The notes under the pieces: generated by a model
Told to the model about the DNA's origin: nothing
Seen by the model: only the letters and a program-made list of their open reading frames with translations
Databases searched by the model: none
NCBI GenBank assembly: GCA_020622085.1
Contig: JAHRYM010000001.1
Coordinates: 1,901,620 to 1,965,619, forward strand
Source: Paracoccaceae bacterium
GTDB lineage: Bacteria > Pseudomonadota > Alphaproteobacteria > Rhodobacterales > Rhodobacteraceae
DNA: 64,000 nt
Direction of reading: 5' to 3'
Shown: positions 1 through 9,106 of the stretch, piece by piece
Position numbering within the stretch: the first letter of the stretch is position 1
Layout of the letters: each line of letters opens with the position of its first letter
Translations under genes and position numbers: made by a program

Positions 1-374
1 ATGATCTGCACCTCGAGCCCGGGGTTTTCGTCGCAAAGCCGGGCGCAGACCTGCGGCAACAGGAAGTTGGCGCAGCCATCCGGCGCCCCGATGCGGATCT
101 GGCCCGACAGCCTTTCGGTATCGCCCTGCAGCGCGTCCGACGCTCCCTGCACGCCCTGCTCGACCGTGACCGCGTGGACGAGCAGCCTTTGCCCGCCTTC
201 CGTCAGCGCATAGCCCTGCGGCGATTTCACGAACAGCGCCGTCGCGCAGGCTTCCTCCAGCCGGGCGATGCGCCGCCCCACCGTCGCCGGATCAAGCCGC
301 AGCACCTTGCCCGCGCCTGTCAGGCTGTCGCTGCGCGCCACCGCCAGAAACACCCGCAGATCGTCCCAGTCCAT
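1..374 (-). CDS. LysR-family transcriptional regulator, 3' end beyond the window
   Basis: Reading the minus strand from an ATG at 374 gives an open frame of 124 codons that runs off the window edge, so only the N-terminal part is seen. It starts MDWDDLRVFLAVARSDSLTG and has the winged helix-turn-helix of LysR proteins (residues about 3-62, with ATVGRRIARLEE as recognition helix). The start of the effector domain follows at about residue 90 (LSGQIRIGAPDG). It is divergent from mmsA with 126 bp between, the usual layout of a LysR activator and its target. It probably controls mmsA and its own gene, but the effector is unknown. Confidence 0.9.
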   Translation of the reverse strand, partial: MDWDDLRVFLAVARSDSLTGAGKVLRLDPATVGRRIARLEEACATALFVKSPQGYALTEGGQRLLVHAVTVEQGVQGASDALQGDTERLSGQIRIGAPDGCANFLLPQVCARLCDENPGLEVQI

Positions 375-500
375 CGCCGCACCTGCATTACTGCAAAACC
401 ATTCTGAAAAACTGTCGCTGTTCCATGTAAATTTGCAAGACTATAACCATGGCATCATCATGGATCGACGCAAGACGCGCATCCGAAGGAAGGAGCAGCC
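375..500 (+). promoter_or_regulatory. LysR/mmsA divergent promoter region
   Basis: This 126-bp gap is AT-richer than its surroundings. It holds a good -10 hexamer for mmsA, TATAAC at 442-447, and a purine-rich ribosome site (AAGGAAGGAG) just before the mmsA ATG. Repeated TGCA-containing motifs (TGCATTACTGCA at 385-396 and TTGCAAGAC at 433-441) could be LysR contact sites. That assignment is inference from position only. Confidence 0.45.
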
Positions 501-2000
501 ATGAATGAGCTTGGACACTGGATCAACGGCAAGCAGGTGAAGGGCACGTCGGGCCGTTTCGCCGATGTCTACAACCCGGCCACCGGCGAGGTTCAGGCGC
601 GGCTGGCCCTGGCCAGCAAGGCCGAGCTGGATGCGGCCGTGGCCGACGCGGCTGTTGCACAGGTAAAATGGGGCGCCACCAACCCGCAGCGCCGGGCACG
701 GGTGATGATGGAATTCGTGCGGCTTCTGAACCGCGACATGGACAAGCTGGCCGAGGCGCTGTCATCGGAACATGGCAAGACCTTCCCCGATGCGAAGGGC
801 GACATCCAGCGCGGGCTTGAGGTGATCGAGTTCTGCATCGGTGCGCCGCACCTGCTGAAGGGTGAATTCACCGACAGCGCCGGTCCCGGCATCGACATGT
901 ATTCGATGCGCCAGCCGATCGGCGTGGCCGCCGGCATCACGCCCTTCAACTTCCCGGCGATGATCCCGATGTGGAAGATGGGCCCGGCGCTGGCCTGCGG
1001 CAACGCCTTCATCCTGAAACCGTCCGAGCGCGATCCGTCCGTGCCCTTGATGCTGGCCGAACTGATGCAGGAAGCGGGCCTGCCCGATGGCGTGCTGCAA
1101 GTGATCAACGGCGACAAGGAATCGGTCGACGCGATCCTCGACAATCCGCAAATCGCGGGCGTGGGCTTCGTCGGCTCGACCCCGATCGCCGAATACATCT
1201 ACACCCGCGGCTGCGCGAACGGCAAACGCGTGCAATGCTTCGGCGGCGCCAAGAACCACATGATCATCATGCCCGATGCCGACATGGATCAGGCGGCCGA
1301 TGCGCTGGTCGGCGCGGGCTATGGTGCGGCGGGCGAACGCTGCATGGCGATCTCGGTCGCGGTGCCGGTGGGGGATGCCACCGCCGATGCGCTGATCGAG
1401 CGACTGATCCCGCGGATCGAAAAGCTGAAGGTCGGCCCCTTCACCGCCGGCAACGATGTCGACTACGGGCCCGTTGTAACCGCTGCCGCCCGCGAGAAGA
1501 TCCTCGGTCTGGTCGAGACGGGCATCAAACAGGGCGCAAAGCTGGTGGTCGACGGCCGCAACTTCAAGCTCCAGGGCTATGAAAACGGCTTCTTCGTCGG
1601 CCCGCACCTCTTTGACCACGTCACCCGCGACATGGACATCTACAAGCAGGAAATCTTCGGCCCGGTGCTTTCGACCGTTCGCGCCAAGACCTATGAAGAG
1701 GCGCTGTCCTATGCCATGGACCACGAATACGGCAATGGCACCGCGATCTTCACCCGCGACGGCGACACCGCGCGCGACTTCGCGCATCGCATCAACATCG
1801 GCATGATCGGGATCAACGTGCCGATCCCGGTGCCGCTGGCCTACCATACCTTCGGCGGATGGAAGAAATCAGGGTTTGGCGATCTGAACCAGCATGGACC
1901 CGACGCCTTCCGGTTCTACACGCGGACCAAGACCATCACTTCGCGCTGGCCGAGTGGAATCAAGGAAGGTGCGGCGCTGAACTTCAAGCAGATGGATTGA
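501..2000 (+). CDS. mmsA: CoA-acylating methylmalonate-semialdehyde dehydrogenase
   Basis: This 499-residue protein is a full-length member of the MmsA branch of the aldehyde dehydrogenases. These enzymes convert (methyl)malonate semialdehyde with CoA and NAD to propionyl-CoA or acetyl-CoA in valine, beta-alanine and inositol breakdown. Catalytic Cys281 lies in GAAGERCMA, and the NAD-binding core (TPFNFPAMIPMWK, then GGAKNHMIIMPDAD) is intact. The start has a strong AAGGAGC ribosome site. The usual mmsB and acyl-CoA dehydrogenase neighbours are absent and a terminator follows directly, so it appears to be a single-gene unit run by the divergent LysR protein. Confidence 0.95.
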   Translation: MNELGHWINGKQVKGTSGRFADVYNPATGEVQARLALASKAELDAAVADAAVAQVKWGATNPQRRARVMMEFVRLLNRDMDKLAEALSSEHGKTFPDAKGDIQRGLEVIEFCIGAPHLLKGEFTDSAGPGIDMYSMRQPIGVAAGITPFNFPAMIPMWKMGPALACGNAFILKPSERDPSVPLMLAELMQEAGLPDGVLQVINGDKESVDAILDNPQIAGVGFVGSTPIAEYIYTRGCANGKRVQCFGGAKNHMIIMPDADMDQAADALVGAGYGAAGERCMAISVAVPVGDATADALIERLIPRIEKLKVGPFTAGNDVDYGPVVTAAAREKILGLVETGIKQGAKLVVDGRNFKLQGYENGFFVGPHLFDHVTRDMDIYKQEIFGPVLSTVRAKTYEEALSYAMDHEYGNGTAIFTRDGDTARDFAHRINIGMIGINVPIPVPLAYHTFGGWKKSGFGDLNQHGPDAFRFYTRTKTITSRWPSGIKEGAALNFKQMD

Positions 2001-2021
2001 TCCATCGGCGCGAGTCCGACG

Positions 2022-2050
2022 AAAGGGCGGCCGGCGGGTCGCCCTTTTTT
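2022..2050 (+). terminator. Rho-independent terminator of mmsA
   Basis: A GC-rich hairpin (AAAGGGCG pairing with CGCCCTTT) is followed by a run of T residues, starting 22 bp after the mmsA stop codon. Confidence 0.8.
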
Positions 2051-2190
2051 GTTTCCCAGCGGGCAACGACATCACGCGTGGGCTTGGTTTGTTTCGGGCG
2101 CATGCGCGGGCTTCGGCCTGCCGCAGAAGTGAAGTGTTCCGCTCCACGATACCGGCGTTATAGACCTGCGAGACAAGAAGGAGACGACGC

Positions 2191-2616
2191 ATGTTCCTGC
2201 CCAGACTCTGTGTGGCGACTGCGGTGGTCCTGTCACTGGCCGCAGCACCGGCATTGGCCGACGGCGGCAAGCACAGGAAAAAGCACCGCTCCCACCATCA
2301 CGAACAGAACTACCGCGATGCGGGATGCCCACCCGGCCTTGCGAAAAAGCACAATGGCTGCCGCCCGCCCGGGCTGGCCAAGCGATCCTACCACGATGAC
2401 GATGACGATTACCGCCCGCGCTATCGGCGGGTCGATCGCGGCGATTACCTGGGCGATTATGACTACCGCTACATCGACGACCCCTATCGCTATCAGCTGG
2501 AGCCACTGCGCCGTGGTGAAAGATATGCGGTCATCGGCAATCAGGTCGTGCGGGTCGACAGCGATACAGGCCGGATTCTCGACCTGATGGCGGTGGCCCG
2601 CGCCCTGCTGAACTGA
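2191..2616 (+). CDS. Small secreted PPGLAKK-repeat protein (RcnB-like)
   Basis: The 141-residue product has a clear signal peptide (cleavage near APALA-DGG at residue 24). A His/Lys-rich stretch follows, then two copies of a PPGLAK motif (CPPGLAKKHNGC and RPPGLAKR), an Asp/Tyr/Arg-rich linker, and a C-terminal part (residues about 95-135) resembling the RcnB/YcfR-type periplasmic fold. It is probably an exported periplasmic protein. The His- and Asp-rich stretches might bind metal, but no function can be assigned. As I recall, proteins of this type are sometimes labelled excinuclease subunit A in databases. Nothing in the sequence supports that, although uvrA happens to be nearby. Confidence 0.7.
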   Translation: MFLPRLCVATAVVLSLAAAPALADGGKHRKKHRSHHHEQNYRDAGCPPGLAKKHNGCRPPGLAKRSYHDDDDDYRPRYRRVDRGDYLGDYDYRYIDDPYRYQLEPLRRGERYAVIGNQVVRVDSDTGRILDLMAVARALLN

Positions 2617-2743
2617 CACTGACACCGACACGGCTCTGGCGGAGGGCGGAAGGCCCCCCGCCTTGCCAGCCCGAGCCCCCGTCACAAACGCCGTTTCCTG
2701 TGCTATGCTGGTTTATCGGCATCGCAATTTCAGGAGGCAGGGG

Positions 2744-2953
2744 ATGTTTCAGACCAATGTCGGCCAGACCGACCGCATTCTTCGGGTGATCGCGGGAGTC
2801 TTGCTGATCATCGCATGGTTCCTGCTGCCGGGGCACGGCTGGCGCATCATCCTTCTGGTGCTTGGCATCGTCGCGCTGGCGACGGGCCTGCTCCGGACCT
2901 GCCCGCTTTATTCGGTTCTGGGGATCAACACCTGTCCGCTCAAGCGCGACTGA
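2744..2953 (+). CDS. YgaP-like DUF2892 membrane protein
   Basis: The 69-residue product has the DUF2892 pattern: an N-terminal NVGQTDRILRVIAG, two hydrophobic helices (about residues 13-30 and 35-52) and a conserved end LRTCPLYSVLGINTC. In several bacteria this domain is attached to or near a rhodanese and is thought to take part in sulfur handling at the membrane. The ATG at 2744 is chosen because AGGAGG lies 6 bp before it; an upstream in-frame ATG at 2663 has no such site. A rhodanese gene is found 3.5 kb further on. Confidence 0.85.
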   Translation: MFQTNVGQTDRILRVIAGVLLIIAWFLLPGHGWRIILLVLGIVALATGLLRTCPLYSVLGINTCPLKRD

Positions 2954-3404
2954 CTGGCGCCCGCTGAACGCGGTTCGAGGGCGGGCGCGGAAACATTCCG
3001 GGCCGCTGCCTGTTCGGGTCATCTGATGAACCCGACACCAAAACCGGCCGATGGAGCCCGATTGCAAACGGCTGCGCGGGGCCTTGCGGGCGGCAGTGCC
3101 CCTTGTTCCAATGGCCCAGCCCTTCCTGGCTGCGGTCCGACCTGACTGCGGCCAAGACGCAGGGCGCCAAGTTTCTCCGTATCACTCCGGCGCAGCAATC
3201 GATGGCTCGGTTCACCCCGGGCGGGGTGTTTCCGATCTACAACCATTCAATGTCCATCGACACCGCCGCGCATCACCTGCCGCCTGTCGGTGGCCCCTGG
3301 AACTATTATGCGCTGGGCGGTTTCATCTACCGCACCTCGGCGCGTAATGCCCGTGTCCTGCCCGTCGCGCCGGGCCATCAGGCCCGGGGCCCTCGGGCGG
3401 CGCA
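2954..3404. other. 451-bp gap between convergent genes, no convincing gene
   Basis: This stretch separates the DUF2892 gene from the uvrA 3' end. A plus-strand open frame (3103-3447) encodes 114 residues with some protein-like composition (for example TAAKTQGAKFLRITPAQQ). It has no ribosome site, no domain I recognise, and overlaps the last 43 bp of uvrA on the opposite strand. It may be a decayed gene remnant. A GC-rich imperfect hairpin near 3381-3398 may help end uvrA transcription. Confidence 0.35.
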
Positions 3405-6263
3405 TCACTCTGCCGCCACCCTGCGTTTCAGAAGCGGCGCCAGATAGCGCGCGGTATGGCTGTCGCGGACCTTCGCCACATCTTCCGGCGTGCCTTCCGC
3501 CACGATCCGTCCGCCACCGTCACCGCCTTCGGGGCCGATGTCGATCAGCCAGTCGGCGGTCTTGATGACATCAAGGTTATGTTCGATCACGATGACCGTA
3601 TTTCCCTGATCGACCAGCCGGTGCAGCACTTCCAGAAGCTTTCGCACATCCTCGAAGTGCAGCCCCGTGGTCGGTTCATCAAGGATGTAAAGCGTCCGGC
3701 CCGTGGACCGGCGCGACAACTCCTTGGCAAGCTTCACCCGCTGGGCTTCGCCGCCCGAAAGCGTTGTCGCCTGCTGCCCGACCTTCACATAGCCCAGGCC
3801 CACCTCGACCAGCGCCTCCATCTTGTCGCGGATCGACGGCACGGCATGGAAGAACTCCAGCGCGTCTTCAACCGTCATGTCCAGCACATCGGCGATGCTC
3901 TTGCCCTTGAACTTCACCTCCAGCGTTTCGCGGTTGTAGCGGTGGCCGTTGCAGGTTTCGCAGGTGACATAGACATCGGGCAGGAAGTGCATCTCGATCT
4001 TGATGACGCCGTCGCCCTGGCAGGCCTCGCAGCGGCCACCCTTGATGTTGAAGGAAAACCGCCCCGGCAGATAGCCGCGCGCCTTCGATTCCGGCAGGCC
4101 CGCGAACCAGTCGCGGATGGGCGTGAAGGCGCCGGTATAGGTCGCGGGGTTCGACCGGGGCGTGCGCCCGATGGGGCGCTGGTCGATGTCGATCACCTTG
4201 TCGAGGTGTTCAAACCCCTTGATCGTTTCGCAGGGCGCCGGGGTTTCGCGGGCGCCGTTCAGCCGCATGGCCGCATTCTTGTAGAGCGTCTCGATGGTCA
4301 GCGTCGACTTGCCGCCGCCCGAAACCCCGGTCACGCCGATGAAGCGGCCAAGGGGGAAGGTGGCCGTCATGTCCTTCAGGTTGTTTCCGGTGGCTTTCAC
4401 CACCGTCAGGTTCTTGCCATTGCCGCGCCGGCGCACCGGCGGCACGGCAATCGCGCGGGTGCCCGCCAGATACTGCCCGGTGATCGAGGCCGCATCGGCG
4501 ATAATCTCGGCCGGCGTGCCCTTTGCCACGACGATGCCGCCATGCACCCCCGCCCCCGGCCCCATGTCGAAGACGTAATCCGCCTCGCGGATCGCGTCCT
4601 CGTCATGCTCAACCACCAGAACCGTATTGCCCTGATCGCGCAGCGATTTCAGCGTCGCAAGCAGCCGGTCGTTGTCGCGTTGGTGCAGGCCGATGGAGGG
4701 TTCGTCCAGCACGTAAAGCACGCCGGTCAGGCCCGATCCGATCTGGCTCGCCAGACGGATGCGCTGGCTTTCGCCACCCGACAGCGTGCCGGCGGCGCGG
4801 CTCATCGTCAGGTAATCAAGGCCGACGTTGACCAGGAAGCCCAGCCGTTCACGGATTTCCTTGACGATGGCGCGGGCGATCTCGTTCTTCTGCATGCTAA
4901 GATGCTCAGGCACGGTCTGGATCCAGTCCAGCGCCTCGTGGATCGACTTTTCGACCACCTGGCCGGCATGCAGCCCGGCAATCTTGACCGCCAGCGCCTC
5001 GGGCTTCAGCCGGTAGCCGTGGCAGGCGCCGCAGGGACGGCTGTTCTGAAACCGCTCCATCTCGTCGCGGATCATCTGGCTGTCGGTTTCGCGGTAGCGC
5101 CGTTCGAGGTTCGGGATCACGCCTTCAAAGCTGCGGCTGACCTCATAGACGCGGCCAGCCTCGTCGAAGCGGAACTTGATCTCTTCCTTGCCTGATCCAT
5201 AGAGGAACAGCTTCTGCACCGCTTCGGGCAGGTCCTTCCATTTGGATTTCGGGTCGAAGCCGTAGTGGCGGGCGATGGAATCGATGGTCTGGATGAAATA
5301 GGGCGTCTTGGTCTTGGCCCAGGCGGCGATTGCCCCGTCCTTCAGTTTCAGCGTCACATCCGGCACGACAAGGCGTTCGTCGAAGAACAATTCCGCCCCC
5401 AAGCCATCGCAGACCGGGCAGGCCCCCAGCGGCGCGTTGAAGGAGAAAAGACGCGGTTCGATTTCCGGGATGGTGAAGCCAGACACGGGGCAGGCGAAGT
5501 TTTCCGAATAGGTGATGCGCTCCGCCTCCGCGCCCTCGCCCGGCGCGGTTTCGATGATGGCGATGCCTTGGGCAAGGTTCAGCGCGGTGCGGAAACTGTC
5601 CGCGAGCCGCGTCTCGATCCCTTCGCGGACCACGATCCGGTCCACGACCACGTCGATGTCGTGGCGGAATTTCTTGTCGAGGTCCGGCGTCTCGTCGATT
5701 TCATAAAAGGTGCCGTCGATCTTCAGGCGCTGATAACCCTGCTTCCTGAGTTCAAGGATCTCCTTGCGGTATTCGCCCTTCCGGTCGCGGACGAGGGGTG
5801 CCAGCAGAAAGGCCCTTGTGCCGTCGGGCATCGCCATGACGGCATCGACCATGTCCTGCACCTGCATCGCGGTGATCGGCAGGCCGGTCGCGGGGGAATA
5901 GGGCGTGCCCACGCGCGCGAACAGCAGGCGCAGGTAGTCGTAGATTTCCGTGACCGTGCCGACGGTCGAACGCGGGTTCTTCGATGTCGTCTTCTGTTCA
6001 ATTGAAATCGCGGGACTGAGCCCCGAGATATGGTCGACATCCGGTTTTCCGGCCATGTCCAGAAACTGCCGCGCATAGGCCGACAGGCTTTCGACATAGC
6101 GCCGCTGGCCTTCAGCATAGATCGTGTCAAACGCAAGGCTCGACTTGCCGGACCCTGAAAGCCCGGTAATGACGGTCAGCTTGTCGCGCGGAATGTCCAC
6201 ATCGACGTTCTTGAGGTTATGTTCGCGCGCCCCGCGCACCTCGATGAATTTCTGCTCGGCCAT
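3405..6263 (-). CDS. uvrA: UvrABC excinuclease subunit A
   Basis: At 952 residues this is a full-length UvrA, the damage-recognition ATPase of nucleotide excision repair. It has two ABC modules: Walker A motifs GLSGSGKSS (34-42) and GVSGGGKST (646-654), and signatures [12 protein letters not shown] and [12 protein letters not shown]. Zinc modules are visible as CPVS...CPVC and as CEAC...CETC. It is divergent from the rhodanese gene, and the shared 198-bp gap includes the operator at 6394-6413. No SOS (LexA) box typical of alphaproteobacteria was recognised in that gap. Confidence 0.97.
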   Translation of the reverse strand: MAEQKFIEVRGAREHNLKNVDVDIPRDKLTVITGLSGSGKSSLAFDTIYAEGQRRYVESLSAYARQFLDMAGKPDVDHISGLSPAISIEQKTTSKNPRSTVGTVTEIYDYLRLLFARVGTPYSPATGLPITAMQVQDMVDAVMAMPDGTRAFLLAPLVRDRKGEYRKEILELRKQGYQRLKIDGTFYEIDETPDLDKKFRHDIDVVVDRIVVREGIETRLADSFRTALNLAQGIAIIETAPGEGAEAERITYSENFACPVSGFTIPEIEPRLFSFNAPLGACPVCDGLGAELFFDERLVVPDVTLKLKDGAIAAWAKTKTPYFIQTIDSIARHYGFDPKSKWKDLPEAVQKLFLYGSGKEEIKFRFDEAGRVYEVSRSFEGVIPNLERRYRETDSQMIRDEMERFQNSRPCGACHGYRLKPEALAVKIAGLHAGQVVEKSIHEALDWIQTVPEHLSMQKNEIARAIVKEIRERLGFLVNVGLDYLTMSRAAGTLSGGESQRIRLASQIGSGLTGVLYVLDEPSIGLHQRDNDRLLATLKSLRDQGNTVLVVEHDEDAIREADYVFDMGPGAGVHGGIVVAKGTPAEIIADAASITGQYLAGTRAIAVPPVRRRGNGKNLTVVKATGNNLKDMTATFPLGRFIGVTGVSGGGKSTLTIETLYKNAAMRLNGARETPAPCETIKGFEHLDKVIDIDQRPIGRTPRSNPATYTGAFTPIRDWFAGLPESKARGYLPGRFSFNIKGGRCEACQGDGVIKIEMHFLPDVYVTCETCNGHRYNRETLEVKFKGKSIADVLDMTVEDALEFFHAVPSIRDKMEALVEVGLGYVKVGQQATTLSGGEAQRVKLAKELSRRSTGRTLYILDEPTTGLHFEDVRKLLEVLHRLVDQGNTVIVIEHNLDVIKTADWLIDIGPEGGDGGGRIVAEGTPEDVAKVRDSHTARYLAPLLKRRVAAE

Positions 6264-6393
6264 CCATGCCCCCGTTCGAACGGGTTAACAGATAGTGGAT
6301 CGGCCTCGAGTCTCCAACCCGGAACTGCGAACAAAATGCGAACAACAGCTGCTTCACGCGGTGATGATCGCGGAAAATCGGGGTTGCGCATTC

Positions 6394-6413
6394 ACATTCA
6401 AATTGATGAATGT
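6394..6413 (+). promoter_or_regulatory. SqrR/BigR-type operator in the rhodanese promoter
   Basis: A perfect 7-bp inverted repeat ACATTCA-N6-TGAATGT fits the ATTC-N8-GAAT pattern bound by the ArsR-family persulfide sensors SqrR and BigR. It overlaps a likely promoter (-35 TTCACA at 6391-6396, -10 TTATAT at 6413-6418) 48 bp before a rhodanese start. Repressor binding here would block transcription until reactive sulfur species appear. The regulator gene is not in the window. Confidence 0.65.
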
Positions 6414-6461
6414 TATATGGCTGGCCAGCAGCCCCCGTTTCCCAATGAAGGACCACCGCCC

Positions 6462-6821
6462 ATGTTCGGCTTTCTCCGCCCCTCCCCCTCTGGCCGCCTG
6501 AGCCTGGCTGACGCCATCACCCGCGCCGCCGCCGGTGAACTGGTGCTGATCGACGTGCGCGAAGCGGGGGAAATCCGCGCCTCGGGCAAGGCCAAGGGGG
6601 CGGTCGCGCTGCCGATGGCCACGCTGGCGATGAAGGCCGATCCGCAGAGCCCGGAATGCGCGGCCGCCCTGAAATCCGGCAAGCCCATCGCAATCTATTG
6701 CGCCTCGGGCGGGCGCAGCGGCATGGCCACGCAGGCGCTGAAGAAGATGGGCCATGCCGAGGTCCACAACATCGGCGGCTTCGGCGACTGGGTCAAGGCC
6801 GGCGGCCCGGTTGATCGCTGA
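6462..6821 (+). CDS. Single-domain rhodanese (sulfurtransferase)
   Basis: The 119-residue product is one rhodanese domain. The CH2A-like LIDVREAGEI is at about residues 28-37 and the active-site loop is CASGGRSG, with Cys80 as the persulfide-carrying residue. The C-terminal NIGGFGDWVKAGGPV is the typical ending. It would transfer sulfane sulfur from thiosulfate or persulfides. The start at 6462 has AAGGA 10 bp upstream; longer in-frame starts would run back through the operator and promoter. The SqrR/BigR-type operator suggests induction by sulfide. Confidence 0.88.
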   Translation: MFGFLRPSPSGRLSLADAITRAAAGELVLIDVREAGEIRASGKAKGAVALPMATLAMKADPQSPECAAALKSGKPIAIYCASGGRSGMATQALKKMGHAEVHNIGGFGDWVKAGGPVDR

Positions 6822-6870
6822 ACGGAGGCTGCACCCGAACGGCGCAGCATCAATTCACAACAGCCCCAGG

Positions 6871-6946
6871 TTCACCTTGCCCGAAATATCCTCGGGGGGA
6901 AGCGGCTGCGGACCCCGCAGCCGCTGTGGGGGGCAGACAGCCCCCC
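6871..6946 (-). repeat. Dispersed 3'-end repeat copy with two hairpins
   Basis: Read on the minus strand this carries the family core GGATATTTCGGGCAAGGTGAA. It is joined to a perfect 11-bp-stem hairpin (6901-6925) and a second GGGGGGC/GCCCCCC hairpin (6928-6946). It lies between the convergent rhodanese and lpdA genes, where it could act as a transcription stop for either side. Confidence 0.6.
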
Positions 6947-6973
6947 TGAACCGTCCTGGCCAGGCGCACCCCC

Positions 6974-8371
6974 TCAGATATGCAGCGCCCGGCCGTAAGC
7001 ATCCAGAACCGATTCGTGCATCATCTCGCTCAGCGTCGGGTGCGGGAAGACCGTCTCCATCAATTCGGCCTCGGTGGTTTCCAGCGTGCGGCCGATGACA
7101 TAGCCCTGGATCAGCTCGGTCACTTCGGCGCCAACCATATGCGCGCCCAGAAGCTCTCCGGTCTTCGCGTCGAAGACGGTCTTCACCAGGCCCTCGGCCT
7201 CGCCCAAAGCGATGGCCTTGCCGTTGCCGATGAAGGGGAAGCGGCCCACGCGAACCTCGTATCCCGCCTCTTTGGCCTTCGCCTCGGTCAGGCCGACGCT
7301 GGCGACCTGCGGGTGGCAATAGGTGCAGCCGGCGATGGAGTTCGGCTTGATCGGATGGGGATGCTGGCCCGCGATCAGTTCGGCCACCATCACGCCTTCA
7401 TGGCTGGCCTTGTGCGCGAGCCAGGGCGCGCCCGCGACGTCGCCGATGGCGTAAAGTCCCTGGACCCCGGTGCGGCAATATTCGTCCGTCACCACATGGG
7501 TGCGGTCGATCTTCACCCCCAGCGCCTCAAGCCCCAGATCCTCGACGTTGCCGACGATGCCGACGGCAGAGATCACGGTGTCGAAATCCTGCGTCCCGGT
7601 CTTGCCGCCGGTTTCGATATGGGCGGTGACACCCTGCCCCGGCTTGCGGTCAAGCTTCTTGACCGCCGCTTTTTCAAGGATTTTCATGCCCTGCTTTACG
7701 AATTGTTTCTTCGCAAAAGCGGAAATCTCGGCATCTTCAACGGGCAGGACGCGGTCCATCACCTCGACCACGGTGGTCTCGGCACCCAGAGTGTTGAAGA
7801 AGCTCGCAAATTCGATACCGATGGCGCCCGAACCGATGACCAGAAGCTTCTTCGGCATCCGCTTGGGTTGCAGTGCGTGGCGGTAGGCCCAGACCAGATC
7901 ACCGTCAGCCTCAAGCCCCGGAAGCTCGCGCGCGCGGGCGCCGGTCGCAAGCACGATGGATTTGGCCGTCAGTTCCTCGGCGCCCTTGTCGGTCTTGACC
8001 GAAACCGCGCCCACACGCGGCAGGGTGGCCACGCCCATGAAGACGGTGATCTTGTTCTTCTTCATCAGGTGGCCGATGCCGCCCGACAGTTGCCTGGCCA
8101 CCCCGCGCGACCGGGCGACCACGGCATTCAGATCAAAGCCGATTCCTTCCGCCGACAGGCCGAAATCCTTGGCGCGGTGCATCAGGTGGAAGACCTCCGC
8201 CGAGCGCAGGAGCGCCTTGGTCGGGATGCAGCCCCAGTTCAGGCAGATGCCGCCCAGGTTCTCGCGTTCGACGATGGCGACCTTGAGCCCCAGTTGCGCC
8301 CCGCGGATCGCGGCGACATAGCCGCCCGGCCCCGCGCCAATCACGATCATGTCGAAGTTCTGCGCCGCCAT
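6974..8371 (-). CDS. lpdA: Dihydrolipoyl dehydrogenase (E3)
   Basis: The 465-residue protein is a full-length E3 flavoenzyme that reoxidises lipoamide in 2-oxoacid dehydrogenase complexes. The FAD-binding GAGPGGYVAA is at 13-22. The redox pair is Cys43 and Cys48 in GGICLNWGCIP. The NAD site is GSGAIGIEFA and the C-terminal catalytic His is in FPHPTLSE. No E1 or E2 genes are next to it here, so which complex it serves cannot be told from context. The start ATG at 8371 gives the standard N-terminus. Confidence 0.96.
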   Translation of the reverse strand: MAAQNFDMIVIGAGPGGYVAAIRGAQLGLKVAIVERENLGGICLNWGCIPTKALLRSAEVFHLMHRAKDFGLSAEGIGFDLNAVVARSRGVARQLSGGIGHLMKKNKITVFMGVATLPRVGAVSVKTDKGAEELTAKSIVLATGARARELPGLEADGDLVWAYRHALQPKRMPKKLLVIGSGAIGIEFASFFNTLGAETTVVEVMDRVLPVEDAEISAFAKKQFVKQGMKILEKAAVKKLDRKPGQGVTAHIETGGKTGTQDFDTVISAVGIVGNVEDLGLEALGVKIDRTHVVTDEYCRTGVQGLYAIGDVAGAPWLAHKASHEGVMVAELIAGQHPHPIKPNSIAGCTYCHPQVASVGLTEAKAKEAGYEVRVGRFPFIGNGKAIALGEAEGLVKTVFDAKTGELLGAHMVGAEVTELIQGYVIGRTLETTEAELMETVFPHPTLSEMMHESVLDAYGRALHI

Positions 8372-8433
8372 CCGTTCCTCCGCTCTGGCCGATAGTTGAC
8401 CTTTAAACCACTTCGTTCAATCCGGCAACTTTG

Positions 8434-8988
8434 TCATCTGCCAAGGCGGGCGCGCACCGCCGCCGCATAGCCGCCGGCATCCAGGAACGCCTGCTCCGCA
8501 GGCGTCGTCGCCCGCCCCAGCGCCGCGTTGCGATAGGGAAATCGCCCGAACTGGCGGATCACGTCACGGTGCGCCTCGGCATGGGGAAGATTGTCGCTGC
8601 CGTCCCAGTCCGCGATCATCCTGACCGCGCGATCCTGATCGGCCAAGACCTCGGAATGCATGAATGGCAGATAGAAGAACTGGCGGAGCGGGCCTTCCAC
8701 CTGCCGGTCAAGGCCTGAGTCGATGGCGCGTCCGGCTGCTGCCAGTGCGATGCCATCGGTGGCAAAGGCCAGCGCATCACTGCGGTGCATGTTGCGTGGG
8801 AACTGGTCTGTCAGGATCAGATAGGCAAGCGCGCCGTCAGGCGTCACCGGCCAGTCGCCATGCGCGCCCAGCCGCGCGGCCTCCCAGGCCGCGCCGAAGC
8901 GGTCACGGATCGCCTGATCGACAGCGGCATCGACGGCATACCAGCCCCCGGGCCCCAGACCCCGCCAGAATGCGAGAATTTCGGACAT
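8434..8988 (-). CDS. DUF924 family protein
   Basis: The 184-residue product starts MSEILAFWRGLG and shows the DUF924 hallmarks: a leading W-rich helix, LILTDQFPRNMHR (about 80-92) and HSEVLADQDRAV. This helical TPR-like family has no firmly established biochemical role. The start at 8988 is taken because the family begins with this motif. The 62-bp gap to lpdA downstream leaves room for cotranscription. Confidence 0.85.
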   Translation of the reverse strand: MSEILAFWRGLGPGGWYAVDAAVDQAIRDRFGAAWEAARLGAHGDWPVTPDGALAYLILTDQFPRNMHRSDALAFATDGIALAAAGRAIDSGLDRQVEGPLRQFFYLPFMHSEVLADQDRAVRMIADWDGSDNLPHAEAHRDVIRQFGRFPYRNAALGRATTPAEQAFLDAGGYAAAVRARLGR

Positions 8989-9106
8989 GAGCGGCACGGC
9001 GCTTTCTCCCCCCGCGGTTCCCCCTTGTCCCGCAAAGCCTGTCAGCTTCGCGGCCCTTTGACCAGCCCCTGCCGGTTGCCAGCGCGGGCACGCGCGCGCG
9101 CCGGCT

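Noticed and set aside
762-1847. Long open frame on the minus strand opposite mmsA
   Set aside because: Such long opposite-strand frames are expected in GC-rich coding DNA. The His/Asp/Arg-rich product has no domain, and mmsA is certain.
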